From: an uncultured Pelagibacteraceae bacterium
GTDB lineage: Bacteria > Pseudomonadota > Alphaproteobacteria > Pelagibacterales > Pelagibacteraceae
Direction of reading: 5' to 3'
Assembly (NCBI GenBank): GCA_902520685.1
Contig: CABYPE010000004.1
Span: forward strand, 1 to 63,315
Length of the DNA stretch: 63,315 nucleotides
Both the position numbers and the translations under genes were made by a program. Of the stretch, positions 1 through 10,670 are shown in pieces. Position 1 is the stretch's first letter, and the number at the start of each line of letters is the position of its first letter. Under the pieces are notes generated by a model that did not search any database, was not told the DNA's origin, and saw only the letters and a list, made by a program, of their open reading frames with translations.

Positions 1-2
1 TG

Positions 3-1673
3 TTAATAGGCAATATAGTCCTTATAATTTCACTTTTTATTTTAGTTTTTTTGGAAATAAAGAGATCTATTAAAACTGATATTGATCGTGATGGCATCAC
101 ATCTAATAAAAAATATATTACATATTTTTCATTATTTACGCTAATCCCATCTGTTTTAATTTCTATATTTTCGCTTTTTTTATTTTCATTCGCTTTAGAA
201 AAATATTTTGATAAAAAAGTTACAACTGTTGTTAATAATTCTTATGAACTAGCAAAAAATTATGTTTCGGAAGTACAAGATAAAGTTAAATCTGAAATAG
301 TATTAATTGCATTTGATACAAATAAGAGTGCCAAGTTTTTAAATGATAATCCTAGAGAATATTCAAGATTTTTAAATACCCAAAAATTAATTAGAAAAAT
401 AGACGAAATTCATATTATTGATAATAATAAAAATTTATTGTTCACAAATTTAAATGATAAATCAAAATATTCACCTCCCATGGATAGAGCCTTAGAATTA
501 GTAATTGAAGACGATAGACCATTGAAGATACTTAATGCACCTGAAAATATTTCAGCAGCAATTATGAGACTTCAAGCTTTTGAAAATAGATTTTTATATG
601 TAATTAAATATCTGGATCCTAAAATTTCAAATTATTTAAACGTGTCACAAGAAGCAATTAATTTTTATTATACTGTAGAAGAAAAAAGTTCAGGTATTAA
701 GATATCTTTTGCAATTATATATTTAATAGTAGTTACACTATTACTGTTTATATCTATTACTATTGCAATACGTTTTTCATCGAGATTTTTTAGATCAATT
801 AATAATCTAATTTTTGCTTCTAATGCAATTGGTGAAGGAGATTTAAATATAAAAGTCCCCGAAATTAAAACTGATAAGGATCTCGAAACTTTAAATAAAA
901 ATTTTAATTCAATGATAAACAAGCTAAAAAACCAACAAGAAAAATTGATTATCAATGAGAGACATGAAGCTTGGGAGAGCCTTGCAAGAAAACTAGCACA
1001 TGAAATAAAAAATCCACTTACTCCTATACAACTAACTATTGATAGACTTTATAGCAAATATTCAGATCAGATTTCTAGTGATCACAAAGATAATTATAAA
1101 GAAAATTTAAATATTATTAAAAATCAAATAAATCAGATTGGCAGTTTGGTAAATGAGTTTTCAGATTTTGCCAGAATGCCTAAACCGATCCTTAAAGATA
1201 ATGATTTATTAATTTTATTAAATGAAAATTTAAATCTTTTAAAAAAACTTGATAATAAAATAATTTTTGAATTAAATTCAAATTCAAATAAAATATTTTT
1301 CAATAGCGATAAAGAGCAATTGAGTAGAGTATTTTTTAATCTAATTAAGAATGCAATTGAAAGTATTCAGCAAAAAAATGAAAATAATACTAATTTTATT
1401 GGAAAAATTACTATTGAAATTAATAAGTTTAATGACAATATAATCATAAAGATAATCGATAATGGCTTAGGTTTTGAAATATTTAATAAAAACATAAAAG
1501 ATATTTTAAACCCATATTTTACAACAAAAAAAAATGGAACTGGTTTAGGATTATCAATTGTAAATAAAATTATTAATGACCATAATGGTAATATTGAATT
1601 TAAACCTATTAAAGAAGGTGCCGAAGTTAAAATTCTATTTAATATAAATGACAGCAGAAATATTAATAGTTGA
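3..1673 (+). CDS. ntrY: NtrY-like nitrogen-regulation sensor histidine kinase (5' partial; frame open to window start)
   Basis: Frame is open from nt 3 through the TTG called at 51; TM segments, HAMP-like region, H-box (LAHEIKNPLTPIQL), N/G boxes (NLIKNAIES, GTGLGLSIV); followed by ntrX. Confidence 0.9.
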   Translation, partial: LIGNIVLIISLFILVFLEIKRSIKTDIDRDGITSNKKYITYFSLFTLIPSVLISIFSLFLFSFALEKYFDKKVTTVVNNSYELAKNYVSEVQDKVKSEIVLIAFDTNKSAKFLNDNPREYSRFLNTQKLIRKIDEIHIIDNNKNLLFTNLNDKSKYSPPMDRALELVIEDDRPLKILNAPENISAAIMRLQAFENRFLYVIKYLDPKISNYLNVSQEAINFYYTVEEKSSGIKISFAIIYLIVVTLLLFISITIAIRFSSRFFRSINNLIFASNAIGEGDLNIKVPEIKTDKDLETLNKNFNSMINKLKNQQEKLIINERHEAWESLARKLAHEIKNPLTPIQLTIDRLYSKYSDQISSDHKDNYKENLNIIKNQINQIGSLVNEFSDFARMPKPILKDNDLLILLNENLNLLKKLDNKIIFELNSNSNKIFFNSDKEQLSRVFFNLIKNAIESIQQKNENNTNFIGKITIEINKFNDNIIIKIIDNGLGFEIFNKNIKDILNPYFTTKKNGTGLGLSIVNKIINDHNGNIEFKPIKEGAEVKILFNINDSRNINS

Positions 1674-3003
1674 CGATAATTCAGATATTAGAAATATCTT
1701 AAATGAATTGATTTTAGACGCAGGTTATAAAACTAGATTAGCAGCTAATTATAATCAAGCTTTACATGAAATAGATAAAAAAATACCTGATGTTGCTATT
1801 CTAGATGTTAAATTAGATAAAGGTGATAACGATGGTATTGAATTATTAGCTCATATAAAATCTAAAAATAAAGATATTCCAGTCATCATAATTTCTGGTC
1901 ACGCTAATATAGAGATGGCAATTAAATCGTTAAAACATGGAGCTTTTGAATTTATAGAAAAACCATTTGATCAAACTCGATTAATGAACTTTATTTCAAG
2001 AGCTGTTGAGAATTTAACACTTAAAAATCAAAATAAAGAATTTGAAAATAAACTTTTTTCCTCTTATGATTTAATTGGTGATAGTAAAAATATTTCATCA
2101 ATAAGAGATCAAATAGATAAGATTTCAATCACAGAAAGTAGAATTATTATTACTGGCCCGTCTGGATCTGGTAAAGAACTTATTGCTAGAAAAATACATA
2201 AAAAATCTAAAAGAAATGGCAAACCTTTTATAATTTTAAATGGGGCGTTATTAGATAATAATAAATATGAACTAGAATTATTTGGAGAAGAAAAACAAGA
2301 TGGGACAATTTCTTATGGTGCACTTGAAAAAGCTAATAAGGGTACTCTTTTAATAGATCATATTTCTGAAATACCTTTAGAAATTCAATCTAAGATCTTA
2401 AGAGTATTAATTGATCAAAAATTTAAAAGAATAAATGGATCTAGTGATTTAAAAGTAGATGTAAGATTGATTTCCTCATCTAATAAAGATCTAAAAAATG
2501 AAATCCAATTAGGTAATTTTAGAGAAGATCTTTTTCATAGAATTAGTGTTTTTGAAATTAATTTAGATCCCTTAAATAATAGAATTTCCGATATCCCTTT
2601 ACTGATTAAATATTTTTCAGAAAAAATTTCTAAAAACTATAATATTAACACTTTAGAGATTGATGAAAATGATAGCTATATTCTTAATCATGATTGGAAG
2701 GGCAATGTAAGAGAATTAAGAAACTTGATCGAAAGAATTGCAATTTTACAACCTGAAAATAAAGATAAAATCTCTAGTATTATTAAAGAGTCACTCAAAA
2801 ATGATAATTTTCATGATAAAATAACAGAAAATAGCCTATCTGTGCCATTAAAAGAGGCTAGAGAAAAGTTTGAAAAAGAGTATTTAACAGTACAATTAAA
2901 AAAATTTAATGGAAATATTTCAAAAACAGCTAACTTTGTTGGAATGGAAAGAAGTGCTCTTCATAGAAAACTTAAAGTTTTAGGGATCAAAGAATTCAAT
3001 TAA
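1648..3003 (+). CDS. ntrX: NtrX-like response regulator (receiver + AAA+ + Fis-type HTH)
   Basis: Receiver (ILIVDDNSDIR, VAILDVKLDKGDNDG), Walker A GPSGSGKE, C-terminal GNISKTANFVGMERSALHRKLKVLGI; overlaps ntrY end. Confidence 0.9.
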   Translation: MTAEILIVDDNSDIRNILNELILDAGYKTRLAANYNQALHEIDKKIPDVAILDVKLDKGDNDGIELLAHIKSKNKDIPVIIISGHANIEMAIKSLKHGAFEFIEKPFDQTRLMNFISRAVENLTLKNQNKEFENKLFSSYDLIGDSKNISSIRDQIDKISITESRIIITGPSGSGKELIARKIHKKSKRNGKPFIILNGALLDNNKYELELFGEEKQDGTISYGALEKANKGTLLIDHISEIPLEIQSKILRVLIDQKFKRINGSSDLKVDVRLISSSNKDLKNEIQLGNFREDLFHRISVFEINLDPLNNRISDIPLLIKYFSEKISKNYNINTLEIDENDSYILNHDWKGNVRELRNLIERIAILQPENKDKISSIIKESLKNDNFHDKITENSLSVPLKEAREKFEKEYLTVQLKKFNGNISKTANFVGMERSALHRKLKVLGIKEFN

Positions 3004-4389
3004 ATGAACATAATTATTTGTGGCGCTGGTAGAGTAGGTTTTACCATAGCAAAATTATTGAGCGAGCAAGGTCATTCAATAACTGTAATCGATCAATCTA
3101 GCGAGGATATTCAGAAAATAAATGATAGTTTGGACGTAAAAGCGGTTGTTGGAAAAGGCACATATCCATCAATTCTTGAAAAAGCAAACGCAAGTGAAGC
3201 TGACATGATAATTGCTGTTACAAGAAATGATGAAATTAACATGTTAATTTGTCAAATAGCTTATTCCATATTTAATATTCAGAAAAAAATTGCAAGAATT
3301 CGCTCACAAGATTATTTAAATCCTAAATTTACAAGAGTATATAATAAAGAGAATTTACCAATAGATGTGATTATTTCACCAGAAATTGAAATAGCAAAAT
3401 CAATTCAAAGAAAGCTAGAAGCACCAGGAGCATTGGACAGTGTTCCTTTTTCAGAAAATAATATCAGGTTGCTTGAAATTTTAATTAAAGATAATTGTAA
3501 ATTGATTGATCATAAACTTAATGAATTAACAAAAAAATTTCCCAAATTGGATGCAAATATAATTGCAATAATAAGAAAAGATAAAACGTTTATCCCGAAA
3601 AAAAATGATCAAATAAAATGTGATGATAAGATATATGTAATCATCAACTCTTCTCAAATGGAGGAGACCCTTAACGCATTTGGCCATGAGGAAAAAATTT
3701 CAAAAAAATTATTAATTATTGGTGGTGGCAATATTGGTTTTAACTTAGCAAAAAATCTTGAAGAAAGTTTAGAAACTGTGAGAGTAAAAATAGTAGAAAA
3801 GGATAAAAAAAGAGCAGAATATCTAGCTAACAATTTAAACAATACTATCATTATTAACGGAAATGGATTAGATGAAGAAACTTTAGATGAGGCCAACCTA
3901 GGTGAAGCTGAAACTGTTTTAGCTTTAACTAATGATGATGAGGATAACTTAATGGTAAGTGTTTTAGTAGAAAAATTTGCAAAAGACCAAAAAGATGTTG
4001 AGGACAAAAGAACAATGGCGCTGATTAATAAACCTAATTATTCTTTACTTCAATCATCACTAAAAATTGATGACATTATAGATCCAAGAATGAATACTGT
4101 ATCGAGTATTTTAAAACATATACATAAAGGTTCAATTGAAAATGCTTACACAATTTCCAATGGACAATACGAGGTAATAGAAGCGGAAATTATAGAAACA
4201 TCAGAATTAATAAATAAAGAAATTAAAAATACAAATTTACCAGAGGAAATTAGAATAGGAGCAGTTCTAAGGAATAAAAAAGTAATTATACCTAGATCTG
4301 ATTTTATTTTTCAAAAGGATGATAGTGTAGTTTTTATTGCTAAAAATGATTCAATACCAACTGTAGAAAGTATTTTTAGGTTAAGTTAA
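3004..4389 (+). CDS. trkA: Trk system potassium uptake protein TrkA
   Basis: Two Rossmann GxGxxG motifs (IICGAGRVGFTIAKLL, LIIGGGNIGFNLAKNL), tandem RCK architecture, followed by trkH. Confidence 0.93.
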   Translation: MNIIICGAGRVGFTIAKLLSEQGHSITVIDQSSEDIQKINDSLDVKAVVGKGTYPSILEKANASEADMIIAVTRNDEINMLICQIAYSIFNIQKKIARIRSQDYLNPKFTRVYNKENLPIDVIISPEIEIAKSIQRKLEAPGALDSVPFSENNIRLLEILIKDNCKLIDHKLNELTKKFPKLDANIIAIIRKDKTFIPKKNDQIKCDDKIYVIINSSQMEETLNAFGHEEKISKKLLIIGGGNIGFNLAKNLEESLETVRVKIVEKDKKRAEYLANNLNNTIIINGNGLDEETLDEANLGEAETVLALTNDDEDNLMVSVLVEKFAKDQKDVEDKRTMALINKPNYSLLQSSLKIDDIIDPRMNTVSSILKHIHKGSIENAYTISNGQYEVIEAEIIETSELINKEIKNTNLPEEIRIGAVLRNKKVIIPRSDFIFQKDDSVVFIAKNDSIPTVESIFRLS

Positions 4390-4397
4390 TAATTTAA

Positions 4398-5804
4398 ATG
4401 TTTAACCTACGAATTAGATATTTAAGTTTCTTTTTTGGTTTAATTACTATCTTATCTTTTTTAAATGTAGTTTATTCTTACTATTTAAATTTATACCTTA
4501 ATCTTAACACATATTATATAAGTTTAATTTCTTCTTTAATAATTGCTATTATTTTTTATAAATTTGAAATTAAGAAAATTAAAAATACTATTTTTGACAA
4601 AATTTTAACAGTTTTTTTTGGTTATTTATCATTGCCATTAATTTTATGTCTACCTTTCTACTTCAGTATTTATAATTTAACTTTTTTAAATTCTTATTTT
4701 GAAGCAGTTTCAGGATTTACTTCGACTGGATTTACTATTTTTGAAAATATAAAAAATATAGATCAGAGTTTAATTTTGTGGCGATCATCAATCCAATGGA
4801 TTGGTGGATTATATTTTTTATTTTCTATAGTGTATTTAATTGATATCTATGATGAAAGTTTTAAGAAATCATTAACCAACTATTTATCGTTCAATAGTTC
4901 TGAAATATTAAAACAATCAACTAAGATTTTATTACTTTATTCTGGTTTAACTTTATTTATATTTATAATCTTAAATTTAATATCTATACGAAGTTTTAAT
5001 TCATTAAATTTGGCCTTCACAATAATTTCTTCTGGAGGTTTTTTGCCAACCAATGAACTTTCAAATATTCTTAAAAATAATACTCAAATATTCATTTTTT
5101 CTTTATTATTACTATTTTCATATTTTAGTATATTTTTTACTTACAACTTATTATTTATAAAAAAAAAAAGTATTAATTTTTTTTATGAAGATTTACACTT
5201 AATCTTTTATTATTTAGCAGTAGTTTCAATTTTCTTATTATTTTTTTCTTTCAATAGCGATTTTTTAAAAAATCTTCTCTCTGTATCGAGCAGTATGTCG
5301 AATGTTGGATTTTCATTAAACTATGAACAATCTAATTTAAATATTATTTATCTAATTTTAGTTATTATCGGTGGATCTTTTTTTTCAACTAGTTCTGGTT
5401 TAAGGTTTATCAAAATTTATTCATTATTTAAATATTCAATTAATCAAATTTTATCTTTTAGTAGACCTAAAAATATTTTTATGAATAAATTGTTATTCAC
5501 TAAAATAAATTTTGATTTTGAAGAAATTAATAAATATTTTTTAACAATAATCATATTTATAATTTCTCTTTTTACATTGACTATTTTACTTAGTTTCTCT
5601 TTGATTGATTTTGAAAGTGCTTTCAAGCTCTCAATTTTAACAATAATGAATACGGTAAATTCAACCTCTTATGGTTTATCAGAGTTTGATTTTTATAATC
5701 TCAATTATTTTACCAAATATTGTTTAATTTTATTTATGATTATTGGTAGAATTGAACTGTTAACAATTCTGATAATTATCAAAAAATTTCTTTTTAAAGA
5801 TTAA
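4398..5804 (+). CDS. trkH: Trk/Ktr-type potassium transporter membrane subunit TrkH
   Basis: Polytopic membrane protein with P-loop segments (EAVSGFTSTGFT, SSMSNVGFS, GSFFSTSSGLRFIK, NTVNSTSYGLSEF); adjacent to trkA. Confidence 0.9.
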   Translation: MFNLRIRYLSFFFGLITILSFLNVVYSYYLNLYLNLNTYYISLISSLIIAIIFYKFEIKKIKNTIFDKILTVFFGYLSLPLILCLPFYFSIYNLTFLNSYFEAVSGFTSTGFTIFENIKNIDQSLILWRSSIQWIGGLYFLFSIVYLIDIYDESFKKSLTNYLSFNSSEILKQSTKILLLYSGLTLFIFIILNLISIRSFNSLNLAFTIISSGGFLPTNELSNILKNNTQIFIFSLLLLFSYFSIFFTYNLLFIKKKSINFFYEDLHLIFYYLAVVSIFLLFFSFNSDFLKNLLSVSSSMSNVGFSLNYEQSNLNIIYLILVIIGGSFFSTSSGLRFIKIYSLFKYSINQILSFSRPKNIFMNKLLFTKINFDFEEINKYFLTIIIFIISLFTLTILLSFSLIDFESAFKLSILTIMNTVNSTSYGLSEFDFYNLNYFTKYCLILFMIIGRIELLTILIIIKKFLFKD

Positions 5805-5833
5805 GTATATATTGTATATGTATAAAAAAATCT

Positions 5834-5910
5834 GCGCCCTTAGCTCAGCTGGATAGAGCATCGGTTTTCTAAACCGAGGGTCGGAGGTTCGAATCCTCCA
5901 GGGCGCGCCA
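5834..5910 (+). tRNA. tRNA-Arg (anticodon TCT)
   Basis: Cloverleaf gcgccct...agggcgc-g-CCA; anticodon stem/loop cggtt-ttctaaa-ccg; T arm ggttcgaatcc; encoded CCA. Confidence 0.95.
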
Positions 5911-6037
5911 AAATCAACATTTTTTGATATAAGATTTTACTTGACGTAAATTTTAATAATTTACTTTAACAAATTATTTTTTCTTGAAGACTTTTTTCTT
6001 ACATGCTTAAATTATGAATATTCAAATTAATTTTTGA

Positions 6038-6057
6038 ATTATTTGTTAACAAATAAT
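6038..6057. promoter_or_regulatory. 20-bp perfect palindrome (ATTATTTGTTAACAAATAAT) in the aapJ upstream region
   Basis: Direct reading; 10-bp perfect arms, 20 bp upstream of aapJ ATG; preceded by a second dyad ATTCAAA-N6-TTTGAAT at 6020-6039. Confidence 0.5.
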
Positions 6058-6077
6058 AATAACTAAAAGGAAGAATA

Positions 6078-7118
6078 ATGTTTAAATACTTAAAACAATT
6101 AACTTCTTTAGTAGCAATGGTTGCTGTGTTGTTTACTTTTACAACGGAGTCTATGGCTGCTAAAAAATCTAAGACACTTAAAAACACTCAAAAGAAGGGT
6201 TTTGTAAGATGTGGAGTATCTCAAGGTCTTCCAGGATTTTCTAATGCTGATGCAGCTGGAAATTGGACTGGTGTTGACGTTGATGTATGTAGAGCGGTAG
6301 CTGCTGCAGTACTAGGTGATGCAAACAAAGTTAAGTTTACACCATTAAGTGCTAAAGAAAGATTTACAGCTTTAACTTCTGGTGAGATTGATATCTTATC
6401 AAGAAACACAACTTGGACTCTTTCAAGAGATGCTGATATCGGACTTACTTTTGTAGGTGTGAACTTTTACGATGGACAAGGTTTCATGGTAAGAAAAAGT
6501 TCAGGCATTACTTCAGTAGACCAATTCAAAAATGGTATCTCAGCTTGTACAAATATTGGTACAACAACTGAGTTGAATATGAGAGACTTCTTTAATTCAA
6601 GAGGAATTTCTTATGAACCTGTTGCTTTTGAAAAAGCTGATGAAGTTGTAGCTGCATATGATGCAGGTAGATGTGATACATATACTACTGATAAATCTGG
6701 TTTAGCTGCTCAAAGAACTAAGATGCAAAACCCTGATGAACACATTGTGTTACCAGAAACTATTTCTAAAGAACCTTTAGGACCAGTTGTAAGACAAGGT
6801 GATTCTGTATGGGAAGACATTGTAAGATGGTCTTTGAACACTATGATCGAAGCAGAAGAATATGGTATTACTTCAGCTAATGCAGACTCAATGAAAACTT
6901 CAGATAATCCACAAATCAAAAGACTTGTTGGTGCTGAAGGTGAAATGGGTGCAGCATTCGGTTTAGATAATGAGTGGAACTTAAGAATTATCAAACAAGT
7001 TGGAAACTATGGTGAAAGTTATAAAAGAAATATAGCTGACACTGGTATTTTACCTGACAGAGGTCCAAATGAATTATGGACTAAAGGTGGTATTTTATAC
7101 GTTCCGCCATCAAGATAA
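6078..7118 (+). CDS. aapJ: General L-amino acid ABC transporter substrate-binding protein (AapJ/YhdW-like)
   Basis: Signal peptide; GFVRCGVSQGLPGFSNADAAGNWTGVDVDVCRAVAAAVLGD; followed by two permeases and an ATPase. Confidence 0.95.
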   Translation: MFKYLKQLTSLVAMVAVLFTFTTESMAAKKSKTLKNTQKKGFVRCGVSQGLPGFSNADAAGNWTGVDVDVCRAVAAAVLGDANKVKFTPLSAKERFTALTSGEIDILSRNTTWTLSRDADIGLTFVGVNFYDGQGFMVRKSSGITSVDQFKNGISACTNIGTTTELNMRDFFNSRGISYEPVAFEKADEVVAAYDAGRCDTYTTDKSGLAAQRTKMQNPDEHIVLPETISKEPLGPVVRQGDSVWEDIVRWSLNTMIEAEEYGITSANADSMKTSDNPQIKRLVGAEGEMGAAFGLDNEWNLRIIKQVGNYGESYKRNIADTGILPDRGPNELWTKGGILYVPPSR

Positions 7119-7137
7119 TTTAAGTTATAAATTACTT

Positions 7138-7169
7138 AAAAAGGGCTAGATTTTTCTAGCCCTTTTTTT
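7138..7169 (+). terminator. Rho-independent terminator/attenuator between aapJ and aapQ
   Basis: AAAAAGGGCTAGA-tttt-TCTAGCCC followed by a T7 run. Confidence 0.9.
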
Positions 7170-7192
7170 ATAACCAATATATTGTTCTCAAA

Positions 7193-8344
7193 GTGAATTT
7201 TAAACTTAAAGATATAGGTCCACAATTAATGACAGTTATAGCTGTTGTTCTTGTCTTTGGTTTTTTTACTTATAACGCACAAGTCAATATGGAGAATAGA
7301 GGTATTGATTTTGGTTACGGATTTTTATCACAAGAATCTTCCTTTGACGTTCAATTTTCTTTAATCGAATATGATGGATCTCATTCATATTTTAGAGCTT
7401 ATTTAGTTGGTTTATTAAATACTATATTAGTATCAGTTATTGGAATTATTCTTGCAACTATACTTGGAGTAATAGTAGGTATTGCAAGGTTATCTCCCAA
7501 TTATTTAATTAATAAATTTGCTGCCTTTTATGTAGAGTTTTTTAGAAATATACCGTTACTTTTACAAATATTTTTTTGGTACTTTGCCGCTTTGAGAGCC
7601 TTACCTTTACCACAAGATGCTGAAGCAATTTTTGGCATTTCATTTCTAACAATAAAAGGTTTATTTGTTCCAGCTTTTATTTGGCAAAATTTTAATATTT
7701 TCTTTTATTCAATAGTCGCTGCAATTATTGCAATAATAGTAATTCGTATTCACTCAAAAAAAAAACAAGAAACACAAGGTAAACAAACACCAGTTTTATT
7801 AATATCAATAGGTTTAATCTTTATTTTACCTCTTTTAAGTTTTTTAATTGGAGGAGTAAGATTATCATTTGAGGTACCTGTTTTAAAACAACTAGCTACA
7901 ACATCATTTATTTATGAAGGTGGTGTAAGTTTACCTCCAGAATTAATTGCTTTAGCATTATCCTTATCTTTATATACTGCAACTTTTATTGCCGAATGTG
8001 TTAGAGCAGGCATTCAAGGTGTTGGAAAAGGTCAAAAAGAGGCAGCTGCATCAATTGGTTTAACTCCAAACCAAGTGTTGAAATTAGTTGTAATGCCTCA
8101 GGCTCTAAGAATAATAATTCCTCCAACTACTAACCAATATTTGAATTTGACCAAAAATTCTTCTTTAGCAGCGGCAATAGCTTATCCAGACTTAGTACTT
8201 GTTTTTGCTGGAACAGCTTTAATGCAAACTGGCAAGGCAATTGAAATAGTATCTATTACAATGTTCACTTACTTGTCTTTAAGCATTTCAATCTCATTAT
8301 TTATGAATTGGTATAACAATAAAATAGCAATACAGGAAAAATGA
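7193..8344 (+). CDS. aapQ: Amino acid ABC transporter permease (AapQ/YhdX-like)
   Basis: GTG start; EFFRNIPLLLQIFFWY and EAAASIGLTPNQVLKLVVMPQALRIIIPP (permease EAA motif). Confidence 0.93.
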   Translation: MNFKLKDIGPQLMTVIAVVLVFGFFTYNAQVNMENRGIDFGYGFLSQESSFDVQFSLIEYDGSHSYFRAYLVGLLNTILVSVIGIILATILGVIVGIARLSPNYLINKFAAFYVEFFRNIPLLLQIFFWYFAALRALPLPQDAEAIFGISFLTIKGLFVPAFIWQNFNIFFYSIVAAIIAIIVIRIHSKKKQETQGKQTPVLLISIGLIFILPLLSFLIGGVRLSFEVPVLKQLATTSFIYEGGVSLPPELIALALSLSLYTATFIAECVRAGIQGVGKGQKEAAASIGLTPNQVLKLVVMPQALRIIIPPTTNQYLNLTKNSSLAAAIAYPDLVLVFAGTALMQTGKAIEIVSITMFTYLSLSISISLFMNWYNNKIAIQEK

Positions 8345-9786
8345 TGTCTAAAATTAATTTTTTAAAACCTGACAAGTCAAATCTTTATACCTTCCTGTAT
8401 ATAGGTTCTTTTTTATTTTTTTTTAGTGTTTTAGATGTTCTTTTTAACTCTTTTTTTAGTTTGAACTTAACGGGTTTTTTACCTAGTTTTTTAAGTTTTT
8501 TATTTCCATTAATACTAGGCTTTATTGGTCTTTATTTTATAAGGATTGAATTAAGCGGTATTAAACAACTTGATCTATTGAATAAGCACATTAATACAAA
8601 TAATTTTAATGCTATATTATCTTTATTAATCATATTTATAATTCTTAAATCAATTCCACCAATATTAAGCTGGTTTTTTATTGACGCGAGTTTTGCTGGT
8701 GACTCAAAAGATGTCTGTACGGGTACAGGTGCTTGTTGGACTTATATCAAAGTTTGGATGAGAAGATTTATGTATGGAATGTATCCAAATGGAGAACAAT
8801 GGAGAATAAATTTATCTTTTATAGCTTTGGCATTACTTGGATCTGTTGGATATTTTGCTACAGACAGATTTAAAAAATATTTAACTCTCTATTATGTTGT
8901 AATTTATCCTTTTATTGCTTTCTTATTTATCTTTTTCTTTATATCAGGAGGACCAGTATTTTTTGATTTTTCATACGGTATAATTGCTGCAATTTTGTCT
9001 ATTATTATTGGTTTTTTTATTCCTAGCAAATTCAAGTTTTATTATTTTTTAGTTGTTCCCTTTGCTCTTTATATTTTATTAAAATATTTTATTTTTTATG
9101 AAGAATTAATTGAATTAGGAAAATTAGATGGTTTGAATTGGGTAGAAACAGGAGCTTGGGGTGGCTTGTCATTAACTTTTATAATCTCGTTTTTCTGTTT
9201 AATTTTTTGTTTTCCGATAGGAATGGCTTTCGCACTTGGAAGAAGATCTGGATTTCCTTTAATTAGATATATATCAATAGGTTTTATCGAATTTTGGAGA
9301 GGCGTACCTTTAATTACAGTATTATTTATGTCAGCTGTTATGTTTCCAATGTTTTTGCCAGCAGATTTTTTTATAGATAAATTGGTACGATGTATAATTG
9401 CTATTTCGTTGTTTGAAGCGGCTTATGTTGCTGAAGTTATAAGAGGAGGGTTACAAGCTCTTCCAAGAGGGCAGTATGAAGCTGCTAAATCTTTAGGTAT
9501 GGGCTATTGGAGAATGCACATTTTTGTAATTTTACCTCAAGCCCTAAAATTAGTAATTCCAGGTATTGCAAATACTTTTTTAGCCTTAGTTAAAGACACT
9601 CCCTTAATTTTTGTTGTTGGGCTATTAGAAATAGTAGGAATGTTAAATCTTGCAAAAACTAATCCAGAATGGTTAGGATTTGCTATGGAAGGTTATGTTT
9701 TCGCAGCAATTATTTTCTGGATTATTTGTTATGCAATGAGTAAATATAGTTATAATTTAGAACAAAAATATAAAACAGATCGATAG
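8341..9786 (+). CDS. aapM: Amino acid ABC transporter permease (AapM/YhdY-like)
   Basis: [48 protein letters not shown]; 4-bp overlap with aapQ. Confidence 0.93.
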   Translation: MMSKINFLKPDKSNLYTFLYIGSFLFFFSVLDVLFNSFFSLNLTGFLPSFLSFLFPLILGFIGLYFIRIELSGIKQLDLLNKHINTNNFNAILSLLIIFIILKSIPPILSWFFIDASFAGDSKDVCTGTGACWTYIKVWMRRFMYGMYPNGEQWRINLSFIALALLGSVGYFATDRFKKYLTLYYVVIYPFIAFLFIFFFISGGPVFFDFSYGIIAAILSIIIGFFIPSKFKFYYFLVVPFALYILLKYFIFYEELIELGKLDGLNWVETGAWGGLSLTFIISFFCLIFCFPIGMAFALGRRSGFPLIRYISIGFIEFWRGVPLITVLFMSAVMFPMFLPADFFIDKLVRCIIAISLFEAAYVAEVIRGGLQALPRGQYEAAKSLGMGYWRMHIFVILPQALKLVIPGIANTFLALVKDTPLIFVVGLLEIVGMLNLAKTNPEWLGFAMEGYVFAAIIFWIICYAMSKYSYNLEQKYKTDR

Positions 9787-9791
9787 TAATT

Positions 9792-10526
9792 ATGTCAAAC
9801 AATATAATCCAAATAAATAATATGAATAAATGGTTTGGAGATTTTCAGGTATTGAACGGAATAAATTTAGAAGTTAAACCAAAAGAAAAAATTGTTGTTT
9901 GTGGCCCTTCAGGTTCTGGAAAGTCTACATTAATAAGATGCATTAATAGATTAGAAGAACACCAAGAGGGAGACATAATAGTTGATGGCACAACACTAAC
10001 AGAGGATACAAAAAATATTGAACAAATCAGAGCAGAAGTTGGAATGGTATTTCAACAGTTTAATTTATTTCCACATTTATCAATTTTGGATAATTGCACA
10101 TTAGCTCCTATATGGGTCAAGAAAATGCCAAAAAAAGAAGCAGAAGAATTGGCATTAAAACATTTAGAAAGAGTTCAAATATTAGATCAAGCCCAAAAAT
10201 ATCCAGGTCAACTTTCTGGAGGCCAACAACAGAGAGTAGCTATAGCGCGTGCACTTTGTATGGAGCCAAAAATAATGCTTTTTGATGAACCTACATCGGC
10301 TTTAGATCCAGAAATGATTAAAGAGGTATTAGATGTAATGGTTAATTTAGCCAAACAAGGTATGACAATGATAGTCGTTACTCATGAAATGGGATTTGCA
10401 AAAGAGGTTGCAGATCAAATGATTTTCATGGATGAAGGTAAGATAGTAGAAAAAGCTGATACTAAAGAATTTTTTGCCAATCCAAAGAGTGAAAGAACCA
10501 AACTTTTTCTGAGCCAGATACTATAG
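9792..10526 (+). CDS. aapP: Amino acid ABC transporter ATP-binding protein (AapP/YhdZ-like)
   Basis: Walker [25 protein letters not shown] signature, Walker [16 protein letters not shown]. Confidence 0.96.
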   Translation: MSNNIIQINNMNKWFGDFQVLNGINLEVKPKEKIVVCGPSGSGKSTLIRCINRLEEHQEGDIIVDGTTLTEDTKNIEQIRAEVGMVFQQFNLFPHLSILDNCTLAPIWVKKMPKKEAEELALKHLERVQILDQAQKYPGQLSGGQQQRVAIARALCMEPKIMLFDEPTSALDPEMIKEVLDVMVNLAKQGMTMIVVTHEMGFAKEVADQMIFMDEGKIVEKADTKEFFANPKSERTKLFLSQIL

Positions 10527-10639
10527 ACACAACTAATATCAAGAAATATTTCTTCATTTTAAGCTCAAGTAATACTTGACACATATCTACTTAGTAAGCT
10601 TTTTTCTCAAAAAAAAGAAAAAATTATTGTTGCAGAGGG

Positions 10640-10670
10640 TATTAAAAACTAGTTCAATAAGTTTTTAATA
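10640..10670. promoter_or_regulatory. 11-bp inverted repeat upstream of XRE regulator (candidate operator or RNA hairpin)
   Basis: TATTAAAAACT-agttcaata-AGTTTTTAATA, perfect 11-bp arms, 22 bp before the ATG at 10692. Confidence 0.5.

Noticed and set aside
3654-4007. 117-aa minus-strand ORF opposite trkA
   Set aside because: Antisense shadow ORF without recognisable features; trkA frame is clear.
10094-10285. 63-aa ORF inside aapP
   Set aside because: Out-of-frame within a strongly supported ABC ATPase, no independent evidence.
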